DNA of 64,000 nt from Parietaria judaica (GCA_954871525.1 OX940863.1:37434501-37498500); one strand, 5' to 3'. Shown: positions 46,906-57,733, counted from the stretch's first letter. Translations and numbers: made by a program. Notes: generated by a model not told the origin, from the letters alone.

Positions 46906-49045
46906 TCTCTATACTACTTGGCACCATTGATCGACGATTTGAAGATTATGTGGGAGGAAGGAATGACGATCATGGATGCGCACCTTCAAGAAGAGTTCAG
47001 ATTGAAAGCAATGCTAATGTGGACAACCAACGACTTCCCGGTGTACGGGAACTTGTCAGGTTACTCAGTTAAATGCAAAATTGGTTGTCCTGTTTGCATA
47101 AAAGATACATGTTCGACCCGGTTGAAGCATGGGAAGAAGACAGTTTTTCTAGATCATCGGAGCTTTTTACCGTTAAATCACCCGTACAGGAAGAATGCGA
47201 AGAAGTTTAATGGACATCAATAATTTCGAAGACCTCCAAGAATTTTAAACGGCGAAGATGTCTATAAGTTGATTTGCGAAGAGACTTATCCGGTGCTCGG
47301 AAAAAGAAAAATTAGGGGTAAGAAAAAGTCGTATGAAGATAGACCGTTCAAGAAAGTATCAATTTTATATGAACTCCCGTACTGGAAGTCGCATTATGTT
47401 CGTCATTGTTTGGACGTTATGCACATTGAAAAAAATGTATGTGAGGCAATTGTCGGTACTTTGCTTGATGATCCAAATAAAACAAAGGACGGGAAGAAAG
47501 CTCGAGAAGATCTCGTTGAATTGGGTATAAGACCGAATTTGCATCCCGAGACTCAAGGAAAAAAGACATTTTTACCACCGGCTGTGCACACGTTATCTCG
47601 AGCGGAACGAAGGAAGTTTTGTGAATGGCTTGCGGCCGTAAAAGTTCCCGAAGGTCATTCGTCAAACTACAAGAGGTTTGTATCTATGAAGGATTTGAGA
47701 TTTATCGGAATGAAGACTCACGATTGTCATATGTTGCTTCAACAAATACTTCCTCTTGCTTTGCGAGGTTTTTTGTCAAAGGAAGTTCGATATGCCATTT
47801 CCAAGTTTTGTGAGTTTTTCAACAAAATTTGTGCCAAAACACTTAAGATATTGGAACTCGACGAAATACAGGCGGACTTGGTTAAAACCCTATGCATGCT
47901 CGAGACGTTCTTTCCACCCTCATTTTTCGACATCATGATTCACTTAACTGTTCATTTAGTACGCGAAGTGAAGTTTTGTGGACCTATATTTTTACGGTGG
48001 ATGTATCCAATTGAGCGATATATGAAAGTCTTGAAAGGAGCATTGTCGAGTGTTATATGGCGGAGGAGTCGGTTGAGTTTTGTGCTGAGCATTGCGCGAA
48101 GGCTCCGCCAATTGGGGTGCCTAAACTCGCCGTTGTGGAATCAAAAGGCTTGTCCTCAGGTAATAATTTGATATATTATAATTTCATTTATAATTAATAA
48201 TAAGTATGATGTTTTTATGCGCAGGAAATCCTTCAACTGTCAACCGAAAAGAATGGGAGCAAGCCGTTCTATATGTATTGCACAATTCACCCGGTATGGA
48301 GCCCTTTATTGATGTGCATGTGAATGAGTTGAGGCGTATTTATCCAAAAAAGTCAAAAAATGAAAAATGGCTACAAGAAGAGCACAACCGTACGTTTCCA
48401 AAGTGGTTCGATGGATATTTATATCTAAGAAGAAAGCATTATGATGAGTCCCTATTGAAGATCTCTGGTGGCCCTTCACAAGTAATAATCAGGTACACAT
48501 CGTGGTACGTTAACGGGTACACGTTTTACACAAGGGAAAGAGACGAAAAACACCCCGTGCAAAACAGTGGTGCTACATTATTTGCGGAAGGAATGCATGT
48601 TGCGTCGGCCAAGGATAAGAATCCAGTACAAGCTATTATGAGCTACTACGGCTATGTAGAAGATATTTGGGAGCTAGATTATTGTGGTTCGCGAGTTGCA
48701 TTGTTTAAGTGCAAATGGGCGGACAACAACTACGTAAAAGTCGACGATGACGGAGTTACAGTGGTTGACTTTAGACGAGTGGGCTACGCTAACGATTCAT
48801 TTATAATGGCATCCCAAGCAAATCAAGTATTTTATGTCTCGGACCCGATTGATCCAGAATTATCTCTCGTCGTGCATGTGAAGGCGAAAAACGTAGAAGA
48901 ATATTTCGACGAAGAAGCCGTAGACATCACAACCATCGCACCATTTTCGAAGAAGCTACCGAGCATTGATGAGGTTGAGAACTTTGATGATGATGACGTT
49001 TCCAAGTTGCGACGTCTAGATATCCCGTCAACAGAAATTGAATAA
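46906..49045 (+). pseudogene. E3 gene 2: TNP2-like CACTA transposase, truncated and frameshifted
   Basis: The reading starts without an ATG just inside the Transposase_21-like region (PLIDDLKIMWEEG, then WTTNDFPVYGNLSGYSVKC), so the N-terminal half with most of the DDE catalytic core is missing. A TAA at 47221-47223 interrupts a frame that otherwise continues (FRRPPRILNGEDVYKLI). The DUF4218-like region (DVMHIEKNVCEAI, MKTHDCHMLLQQI, LVREVKFCG) runs to 48034. There a 31-nt deletion relative to E1 removes the YVKNYNRPEGSI motif and shifts frame. The intron is 48160-48224. The second exon, 48225-49045, carries the intact DUF4216-like C-terminus (YTRERDEKHP, YVEDIWELDYCG, DPIDPELSLVVH). Three lesions make it non-functional. 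Confidence 0.88.
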
Positions 49046-49307
49046 AATAATAATAAGTTTTTATGAGTACTTATTTTATGTTTAAACATTTGTTATTATT
49101 TCATAATATAATTTCTTAATGTGATTTTAGTTATAATGTGAGACATTTTTTAATTTTTTCAATGCTCGATATAATTATTGATATCATCAATTCTCGATAT
49201 TAAATGTGAAAACACATTTAAGCATTTTAATATTAAATGTGAAAACGCATTTCTCGAATTTATACGATGATTAGTAATATATGAATTTAATAATAAGTTG
49301 GCTACCC

Positions 49308-49360
49308 TAACCCTAAACCCTAAATCCTCAACCCTAAACCCTAAACCATAAACCCTAAAT
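49308..49360. repeat. Telomere-like CCCTAAA words in E3
   Basis: About six CCCTAAA/CCCTAA words with small interruptions lie downstream of gene 2. They are too short and degenerate to be a telomere remnant with certainty; a telo-box-like promoter element is equally possible. Confidence 0.75.
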
Positions 49361-49669
49361 GCATTAGTTGGTGTTATCAACTTAAGCGAACCAAAAAAAC
49401 CCTACAAATATAGAGATATTCTTCATCGAAAACTATAGAATATGGTTTCAATGAGGTAACATATATTGTGTAATAATTAAAACATATATTAATTAACATC
49501 AATTTTTCAACTTTTCAACAACATCATGAATATTTTACTTTAATTTTTTAAACTATTTTATCAAATATAATATAGTATAATTTAATAATAATAATCTAAT
49601 CTAAGAGTGATAAAACAGATTTTATGTTTTTTCGAAGTGTAAAAGATCGGAAAAAAACAATAAATCGTT

Positions 49670-50165
49670 ATACGCCGCGGCATATATTTTTAAGCCACGG
49701 CGCGTCATGGATTTGAAGCACTACCCGCCGCGGCAAACATTAACTTGTCGCGGCTAATATGTTCGACGACACATAAATGTGTCGTCAGAACATTACTCGC
49801 CGCGGCTAACAACAACACGCCGCGGCGGGTTCTGCACCAAAGTAACCCGTAGCCACGGGTTGGATTTTATGTATCCCGCGCCGCGGCAAATATTAACTTG
49901 CCGCGGCTAATATGTTCGACGACACATAAATGTGTCGTCAGAACATTACTCGCCGCGGCTAACAGAAGTAACCCGCGGCTAATATGTTCGACGACACATA
50001 AATGTGTCGTCTGCACCAAAGTAACCCGTGGCTACGGGTTGGATTTTATGTATACCGCGCCGCGGCAAATATTGGCTTGCCGCGGCTAGGTTGTTCTACG
50101 ACACATAAATGTGTCGTCAGAACATTACTCGCCGCGGCGAATTTATGTTCGCCGCGGCGAGAGTC
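49670..50165. repeat. E3 internal array between genes 2 and 3 (densest palindrome cluster)
   Basis: About eleven GCCGCGGC palindromes occur here. The inverted repeat GACGACACAT-AA-ATGTGTCGTC appears four times (near 49765, 49918, 49990 and 50099). Larger units that include both words repeat at 75-150 bp. The array ends directly before the pyrimidine-rich leader of gene 3 (50215-50360). Confidence 0.9.
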
Positions 50166-50687
50166 GGGCTTCTGCACGACGTATATTGTTTTGTGTCGTC
50201 AAAATCCCAAATTTTCGATTTCTTTTCACCTTTAATCAGATTCCCTCCATTTTTCTCTCTCATTTCAGCCTTTCCCTCCTTTTTTTCTTCACTTATCACT
50301 TTAGTTCTCTTCTCTCTTTCTCTCATCCTCTTTACCCTCCTTCTCTCTCTTTCTCTAGACGCTGCCGTCGCCATCGCCGCCGCCGCCGCCGTCGCTGGGA
50401 GGAGAATCCGAGCCACCAACTAGTCTACTCTCTTGAACATGGTTAGAATGCGAGCCCTAAATTCATATTACATTTTTCATGTATTTTTGTGTTAAAATAG
50501 TAATGTTTATAGTTTGTGAGATGATATTTTGATGATATAGAGAATATCTCTTAGTGGGTTAATGAATTTGTTGTTGCTTTTTTGTTCTTGTTGATTCTTG
50601 TTATGGTTTGTTGTTGGGTTTATAATTAATTTGATGATTTGGTTTGTTGTTGTTGGTCATGGGTCTAGGAATACTTGCTATTACACT

Positions 50688-53395
50688 ATGTCGAAACGAG
50701 ACGAATCACCCGAACGTGAGATGTCGGATCGAGAATCTTCACCCGAACTTGAAGAAACTAGGCTATCACCCGGTTAGTTCATATTTATTTGCATTGGTAA
50801 TTGTTGTATTCGTCTAGTTTCTAAGATTGAGTTAATTATATTAGGCGAGAAAGAAACAAAACAAAGAAGAAATCTAAAAGCTCAAGGAAGAAGAAAAGTG
50901 ACTCTATTAAAAAGAGTCACTTTATCAAAGCATAAGGGGGAAAAAATCTGTGTTAAATTTGATGTGAAAGAGCAACCGGAAGATACGGAAGGTGATCTTT
51001 TAGGAAGTTGGATTGATGTGTGTACTCGGGAGTTCGCTCCAATAACTATAATCGATTGGAGAGATAAAAAATATGATAAGGTGAAAGAACGGATATGGAA
51101 TGAAATCGAGCAAGCATTCGTTGTTCCACCATGGTTCAAGGGAAAATGTTTGTCAAGTGCATCGAATGCGGCAAGACAATTCCGGTACGATCTCGGTACC
51201 CTATTCAAGAGAGATGGCACGGATAAAGAAATTTATAATCGACCGGATATTGTTGAGAAGTATTACACGAGCATCACGGCCGAAGTGTGGAAGGAGTTTG
51301 TGAATAGTAGATTAAGCAAAAGGTTCGCTAAACTCTCGAAGCAAAATAAAGCTCATAGAGAGCAAGTAGAATACCTTGCACATACGGGTCGAAACGGATA
51401 TCAGAAGATTGATCAAAAAATTGTAAGGGTTCTAATTTTGTATTTTTTAATCTTACTTTATTGCCAAGCATCGAATAACATGTTTATTTTGTTTCGTAGT
51501 ATGCCGAAAGTGGAGAATGGGCCACCCATTCCACACTTTGGTGCGTCACGAGGAAGAACCCCGATGGTTCATTAAAGGACCCAACTTTGGAGCCAATAAT
51601 TGAGAAAATAGTAAGTACTTAGTAGTTTTGATTATTTTTATTTATATTAAATGTAGTTTGATTCTCTTATCATTGTTGTTTAATTGTTAGGACGAATATG
51701 TCACGCAAAAAGAAAATGGCGAGTTGGAATCCGATGAGGAGGTCGACGTGTTGACGAGAGCGTTGGGAAAGAAAGACCACCCCGGACGGGTTCGGGGACA
51801 ATCGAAATACGTCACAAAGCGAGCATATCACCGAGCATCCAACTCAACGCTGAATGCCGTCGTCAAAAACCTCCAAGCACAAATAGAAGAAATGAAAGCG
51901 GAAAATGCGGCGAAAGATGCGAAAATGGAAGAATGGAAGTCACAAATGGAAGCTTTTATGAAACAAACAATGGCTCGAAATTTTGAAGGGAGTAATGATG
52001 CTTGCTCCCGTGGCGGCACTCCGGTTAGTCAACCTCTTGCTCCGGTTAGTCAACCGCTCGCTCCGGTTAGTCAACCTCTCGCTCCGGTTAGTTCGGCGAA
52101 AAAGACTAAGCCCGTACAGGTCGAAAATGAAAGCGGTGTTGGCCAAAGGGAATTGAGGGATGTACGCCCGGCGACGTCTCATCCAAGGACGCCGGTTTCC
52201 GGGGATGGTGGCGTCGGATGTCTTCTCTTCGACGACGCTTTTAAGGACCATGTCGCAACGGGGAGGGCATATAACCTTTCTAGCCCGAGCGAGGAACCTT
52301 TTCTCAATAATGAGTCCGCGTCGGCGTATACTTGGGTGTTAATTGAAGTGGTAACTTGTCCGGTCCGTCAATGGCCTCTCCAAAAAGAAACCCAATGTTT
52401 GGAATATCTCGATGACGCGGTCGGGCAAATTGTGCCTTGGTTGACATCTTTAGTCAAGAAGGTTGGTTCCGAAGGTAGTCCAACTCTCAAATCCAAGCCA
52501 AAAGAGGTTGCCAAAATTGCGGAAGACGGAAAAAAGATTAAGTTGGCGTCTGTTGTCCCGGAATTGAGATCGTTGGCCGATTATGCCAACAATTATATGC
52601 TTGCAAAGGACATCATATTGAAAGTTAATGATACAACTTGGATAAGTTTCGATGATGTACGAGAGTTTCTATTGCTCGAGGACGTGTGTGTGCAGTGGCT
52701 ATCGATTTGTCAAAGGTATGTTTTCTATTTTTACATACTTATTTCCTTTGAAAATATGGATAATTTGTTTTAGTTGTACTTATAGTATGTTTGTATATAC
52801 TTGTAGTTATTTATCACAAACATACATGCTAAAAAGTGATAAGAAGGACTTGTACGGCTTCATTCTGCCATATAACGATTTGAACTACAAACGTCACGCC
52901 GAAAAAGAAAGGAGGACAGAAGAATTGAATGATGACGTGGTTGTTTGCTTCAACAATATAAAAAAATGCAAGAGAGACAAATTGTGGTTGATGCCATACA
53001 ATAGTCACAATCATTGGACTCTCCTCGTATATAATCCTTGGCACAATAGTGTGATCGTATTCGATTCACTTAAAAGTTCAAGAGGTTTGAATCCGCATTT
53101 AACCGAGTTTTTTGAAGAGTAAGTTCCTTTTTCAATATTGAATTATATTTTTTTATTATTGATGTTTCAAATAAAAAATTCCGTATATTTAACTTTTAAC
53201 TTTTTTTGTAGGCTAGGGAAAAAGTTCAAGTTACACCATTCAACCGGCATGAATTTGCACTCGGCGGTGAAAGTGACGATTTCAAAAACATGTCCGAAAC
53301 AACCGGGAAATCACGAGTGCGGATATTTTGTCATGAGGTTCATGCACGACATCGTCATCAAGGATACTTCGTATGTTGATAAAAAAAATATATAG
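50688..53395 (+). CDS. E3 gene 3: En/Spm-type transposase-domain protein with C-terminal Ulp1 (C48) protease, 764 aa
   Basis: Six coding exons, all GT/AG and in phase: 50688-50772, 50845-51422, 51500-51610, 51691-52715, 52807-53118, 53212-53395 (765 codons with stop). A 5'UTR intron probably ends at 50668. Residues ~1-30 are charged (MSKRDESPEREMSDRE). Residues ~100-255 resemble plant Ptta/En/Spm transposase (DLGTLFKRDG, RPDIVEKYYTSI, WATHSTLWCVTRKNPDGS). Then come a basic stretch, a coiled coil (QAQIEEMKAENAAKDAKMEE) and three PVSQPLA repeats. Residues ~600-760 are Ulp1-like: His ~668 (HNHWTLLVYN), Asp ~685 (VFDSLKSS), Gln ~733 and Cys ~739 (PKQPGNHECGYF). Ulp1 enzymes cleave SUMO-type modifiers; the target here is unknown. 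The gene is flanked by palindrome arrays and is probably the only intact CACTA-typical gene in the window. Confidence 0.85.
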
Positions 53396-53622
53396 TTTAA
53401 AAGAGATAGATTTTCTTAGAGTTAGATTAGGTTTATTATTTCTTCAAAAATATTCTAAGTATGATGAAGAATAGAATACATTCTTAGGTATATATGGACA
53501 CGGGTTCTATTTGTAATTATGAACGATACTTTTTGTAGGTACGGAAGTATATTTTGTATAAATCGGTTAATTTTGTAATTTATTTTATAAAATATATATT
53601 ATTCACAGGGGATACAAAGCAT

Positions 53623-53643
53623 CCGGGCGATATTTTCGCCCGG
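53623..53643 (+). other. GC hairpin plus T-run downstream of gene 3 (E3)
   Basis: CCGGGCGA-TATTT-TCGCCCGG is a perfect 8-bp stem followed by seven T, about 230 nt after the gene 3 stop codon. It is conserved in E1 and E2. Confidence 0.85.
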
Positions 53644-53669
53644 TTTTTTTAATTTTATATGGGCATATT

Positions 53670-54133
53670 CGACGACGCATGGAAAACCATCGTGGGAAGT
53701 GGAATATTTTGGCCAATCGGGCTGCAAATAGCCGCGGCAAACAAAAATGTGCCGCGGCGTGTTTTAATCCGACGACGCATAAAAGTGTCGTCGGAATGAA
53801 ACCTGCCGCGGCGCACATTTTGCAGGGTAGATTAATTATGGGTTCTTTGTGTATAATCGCCGCGGCTAAGATAAATTCGCCGCGGCTGATTATGTTCCGA
53901 CGACACTTACTATGTGTCGTTGGACAAAGTTAGCCGCGGCGCGTTTCTATTTGCCGCGGCGAACGATCGATCCGACGACACTTATTAATTGTCGTCGGAC
54001 CCATATTTCGACGACGTAAGTTTTTCCATCGTCGGATATCCAACGACGGTGGATCCGACGACACATAATAAGTGTAGTCGAATCTTCCGACTACACTTTT
54101 TAAGTGTAGTCGTATCCCTTATTTGTAGTAGTG
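53670..54133. repeat. E3 end-A subterminal array
   Basis: Seven or more GCCGCGGC words with 'gacgacgcataaaagtgtcg', 'cgacgacacttactatgtgt' and terminal 'gactacactttttaagtgta' plus 'gtc' inverted repeats. The last ~100 bp match the left ends of E1 (27429) and E2 (39037). Confidence 0.85.
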
Positions 54134-54136
54134 ATG

Positions 54137-55049
54137 GAATTAAGCCTAGAAATATCTTTGAGGAGAAGTTGGAAGTTCTTGCCACCGTAGCAATGGCGAA
54201 ATCCTTTCGAAAAGTGGTGGTGATTCGAATGGTAAACCAAAAGTTCTAAATCTAGGGTTTCAAAATTTAGATCTATGAAGAAAATGGTGTGTTTGGCATT
54301 CATGACAACTATATATATGTCAAGTTAATTATAAAAAGGAATGGTTTATGTATTTCAAGGGAAATGATCTACGACTAATACGGTTAGTTGGACTGAACAA
54401 AAATGTATTTTTCTTATAGAATAAGGGATTTCAAAATTTGAACGAAGTATACCGATATTTAAGACAGAAAAAGCTAATTTGAAGCAAGGTTTCAAATACT
54501 GATACCGATTGAAACCGCAACTTCCATTTTATGGCATGTCGATGGGTAACTGGTTTATCGATGAGTTTTTTTTAAGGAAAAAAATGTATACTAATAGCTA
54601 AAGTTACCGATGAGATTTTACTAGTAAACCGCAAGCATACGGGGTTTTAAGAAAAATAAGTTATACATGTAATTTATTATAAATATAGGGTTACAATACA
54701 ATTACGTGTCAGCGCGAGCAGCGTAGGCTCGAGTCACGGGTTCTCGGGGTGATTCACGCCTTAAAAGTTCAATTTTGTTGTTTTTTTAGCGAAGTTTTGC
54801 ACTTTTGTAGTGCAATACGGCATGGGGTTTTCTATGGGCATACCAATGATATTTTTCAGACGATATGTAAAGGTTTTCGAACCGCGTACCTAAAAAAACC
54901 AACATGTTGAGAGCTTATCATGGGCATGTCGCGGATTTTAAAACCATGGTTCGAAACGACCGTCGGGACAAGCTCTTGTTGGAAGGCAGAGTAGTGTTAC
55001 ACCCGCATATTTATGTCATCAACTGTATTTTCTTTTCTTTGGTGTATCG
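54137..55049. other. Intergenic with a worn GGCATGCC-family repeat at 54480-54965
   Basis: Words 'ggcatgtcgatgggtaactg', 'ggcatggggttttctatggg', 'atcatgggcatgtcgcgga' and 'tttaaaaccatggttcgaaa' match the 8863-9806 element, including its right-end phrase. No gene was recognised. Confidence 0.5.
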
Positions 55050-55470
55050 ATGTTGAATGTGATTCTCGAATAGTTGTCGGTTGGATTCAATTTTGTAAAT
55101 GCAATATATGGTATCTTTGAGACTTTTGTGAACAACTAATTCAATTTGATGATATGGATTATGAAATTCATCATGTTTATAGAGATATAAGGTTTCTAGT
55201 GCTTTAACTCGTTATTTGGTTTTACAATAGAGATAACTTGCTTAGTAACTCTAGTGATCTTCCATTTTCCTTAAAAGGTTTGTTTAGGCTGGATAAAATG
55301 AGTGTTTCTTATTTTAGACATGTTTAAATTGATATTGTTGTGATAGTTAGTTTTGATTTTTTTTTTTAAGATGTGTTTTAATCTTTGAAGTATTTTGTTT
55401 TAATTTTTGTAAGTCACTACGGTTTTTCTCCGCTATAAGTGAATAATATATTAATAAATTTGAGACGAAA
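55050..55470 (+). pseudogene. LINE 3' end remnant with RNase H-like domain
   Basis: A single frame from about 55060, read through two stops, gives CDSRIVVGWIQFCKCNIWY, DFCEQLIQFDDMDYEIHHVY, and then SSDLPFSLKGLFRLDKMSV. This pattern is typical of the RNase H domain and C-terminus of plant LINE-derived ORFs. The end ('ctccgctataagtgaataat' plus 'atattaataaa') resembles a LINE 3' UTR. No reverse transcriptase is next to it. Confidence 0.65.
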
Positions 55471-56722
55471 TTAGAGACTAGATCTCAATCTCCCAGCTCG
55501 AGTTCTATTAGATTTTTCACATATATAACTTTGAAGGAAAGTTACCACTTCTTCAAGGAGCGTGACAAACACGTTCCAAAAGAGATGATGAAATTGGCTA
55601 AAGTGCTTACTCATTGTAGATGGTGAAAACTGAAAACCATGCTCGATAAATTGAATTTCTCATTTCTCGTCTCACGATTTATAGTTCAATTTTCCTTTTT
55701 CCTTCTTGCATGTAATTTTCGCGTAAAGACTAGTATAAAAATGCGTTATACAGACTTTTACAGGTAGGATGAAGATGTCAAAGCTAACCAAATCCCAACC
55801 CCTATTTATCTACTTATATTTATATATATGTATTCTGCTTAGGGAATCCTAAGTAAACCTAATATTGACTTAACATAATATTATAGTTAGTAACGCAAGG
55901 TTCGTTTGTATCTACATGAACCATAATCTTGATATAATATAATAACGTTGACAAAGTTCACTTCCAAAATCAACATTAATATTATTCGAAAGTATTAATC
56001 ACGAGTAACACAAGAGCTTGTACTAAAGGCAAGAGAACTCCAAAAAGTTTATATATATTTTGGTAAAAGTTTATCAATCGTCTACTATTTTGCTAATGTT
56101 TCTGTGAATATATTCCTACCGAGACCATAAAATAAACCCAAGATTGTTATATTTTTGTTAATTTTTTATTTATTTATAAAAGTATATAGATTATTTTCTC
56201 GGTTTTTAGTAAGTATATATAGATTGGGTATCATACACAAACCTTTAAGAACCGAGTCTGATCCCTATTATTATCTGGTTTTGTGGCTCTAGTATGGGTG
56301 AAAATGTGACGATTAGGACACAATTTGATTTTTTATAATCAAAATTCATATAAATTTAAGATTAACCTCATGCGCTAATTCTTATTTCCATCACTCGCTT
56401 CATCCAATCCCGGTTTTAAACCAGAACCAACTTTCAAGGTCAAAAGTTTCACCCATATATCTAAAAGCAGACAATTTTTTTTTTTGGATAACTGCTTTTC
56501 AATTTTTGTAAGAATAACAATTCGTATTAAATGGATATAATTGAATTTTTCAGTCAAATAAGAATAATTCTATAATTTGAACTAACAGATATGAGTTTAA
56601 AAAATTAATGATTTTACATCCGAAGTAGCTAGTTAGGTTAAACCTTAGCTAGATCACTGCAGTGTTTTAAATTTTGTACTATCCTAATTCATAAACATAG
56701 AGATTGGCTAGTTAGGCAGGTG

Positions 56723-56789
<67 letters not shown>

Positions 56790-57164
56790 ATCGCTTCTAC
56801 CTATAATCTTATGGCTAATTATAGTCCATTAGATTGAATTAAATTGGATCACAACAAGTTTGGTAAACCTGTTTCCAGAAAAGAAACGAAAATTAAACTG
56901 ACAATATTATTGCTTTATATAATGGCCCCGTTTGGCATTGCTTTTTAATAGGTATTTTTGTTTTTTCTAGAATTTTAAGTCAATGTTTGTGTTTGGTAAG
57001 TTACAATATAAGCACTTCAATAAAAAATTTAGCTTTTCTATAGGCAAAATTTAAAAACAGGTAATAGATGCTTTTACTAAAATCTACTTTTGCTTTTCTT
57101 CTTTTTTATCTCCATAAATATTTTTTTGGGATGGTTTAAGTACCAAAAGTATATTATTATTGTT
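55471..57164. other. Intergenic, AT-rich, no gene seen
   Basis: An (AT)n run passing into (GT)n occupies 56725-56790. No protein-like frame or clear transposon end was seen elsewhere. Confidence 0.7.
56725..56790. repeat. (AT)n(GT)n compound microsatellite
   Basis: About 42 bp of AT repeats are followed by about 22 bp of TG repeats, without interruption. Confidence 0.95.
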
Positions 57165-57169
57165 GTTAA

Positions 57170-57719
57170 TGTGAGTTTAAGCCTGACTTGGCTCAACCCC
57201 TAGCAGAGATCTCCCTAGCAGAGATTTCCCCACCAAGAGTTTCCCCACCAGAGATCTCCCCACCAGAGCTTCCCCTAGCAGAGAAGGGCCCGAGCAGAAA
57301 TGCCCCGGCCAGGAGTGCCCCCGAGCAGAAGTGGCTCCCTAGAAGAAGAGCCCCGAGCAGGAATGCCCCGGGCAGAAATGGACCCGACACCCGACCAGAA
57401 GTCATCGAAATCTATTCTAGAAGGTGCCAAACTTGAGGAGCAAGTTTGGAGATTTGATTTGATTTGGTTTCCCGGTTCTGTTAGGATTCGAATGTAAATG
57501 TATAAGATTTGATTGAATTTATTTTAGGAAGGTTAGCTAGGGTTTCGTTTTTCTGGTCTCCTATAAATACTTGTGTTAGTGTTTATTTTGTAACTCTTGT
57601 TTTGTATTTTTTTGCCCTTCGAATTAATCAAAGAGAAAATTCTCCCAAGTTCTTCTTTCTTTGTTCTTGCTCTTCGTGTGTTATTCTTTGGTTGCAGATC
57701 CAAACAATTGGAACCAACA
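57170..57719 (+). mobile_element. 5' LTR (550 bp) of a Ty1-copia element
   Basis: It starts TGTGAGTTTAAGCCTGACTT and ends GGAACCAACA, and is followed two bases later by the primer-binding site. A TATA box 'ctcctataaatact' lies near 57551 and polyadenylation-type words near 57625. The U3 part (57195-57400) is a run of variants of 'cccgagcagaaatg' and 'ccctagcagagatc'. It is the same family as the solo LTR 42845-43371. Confidence 0.9.
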
Positions 57720-57721
57720 AT

Positions 57722-57733
57722 TGGTATCAGAGC
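57722..57733 (+). other. Primer-binding site for initiator tRNA-Met
   Basis: TGGTATCAGAGC is complementary to the 3' end of plant initiator tRNA-Met, the standard primer of copia elements. It lies two bases after the LTR. Confidence 0.95.

Larger units (their letters stand above)
43626..54136 (+). mobile_element. CACTA element E3 (10.5 kb), three genes
   Basis: The element is 43629-54133. It starts CACTACTACAAATATG and ends TTTGTAGTAGTG, with ATG on both sides (43626-43628 and 54134-54136). Order on the plus strand: end B with array, gene 1 (intact), array, gene 2 (broken TNP2-like transposase), array, gene 3 (intact transposase-domain/Ulp1 protein), hairpin, end A with array. Gene 1 is absent from E1 and E2. 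Because gene 2 lacks its N-terminal half, E3 probably depends on a complete copy elsewhere. Confidence 0.93.

Noticed and set aside
49670..50165. A CRISPR-like array, considered because of regular repeats
   Set aside because: The repeats are palindromic words with conserved, not unique, spacers, inside a eukaryotic CACTA element. There are no cas-type genes.
53623..53643. Bacterial intrinsic terminator as a sign of transferred DNA
   Set aside because: The hairpin and T-run look like one, but the setting is a spliced plant transposon gene in three copies; transfer is not needed to explain it.
57722..57733. tRNA gene
   Set aside because: This 12-base match is the primer-binding site complementary to tRNA-Met, not a tRNA gene. 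No complete tRNA gene was recognised in the window.
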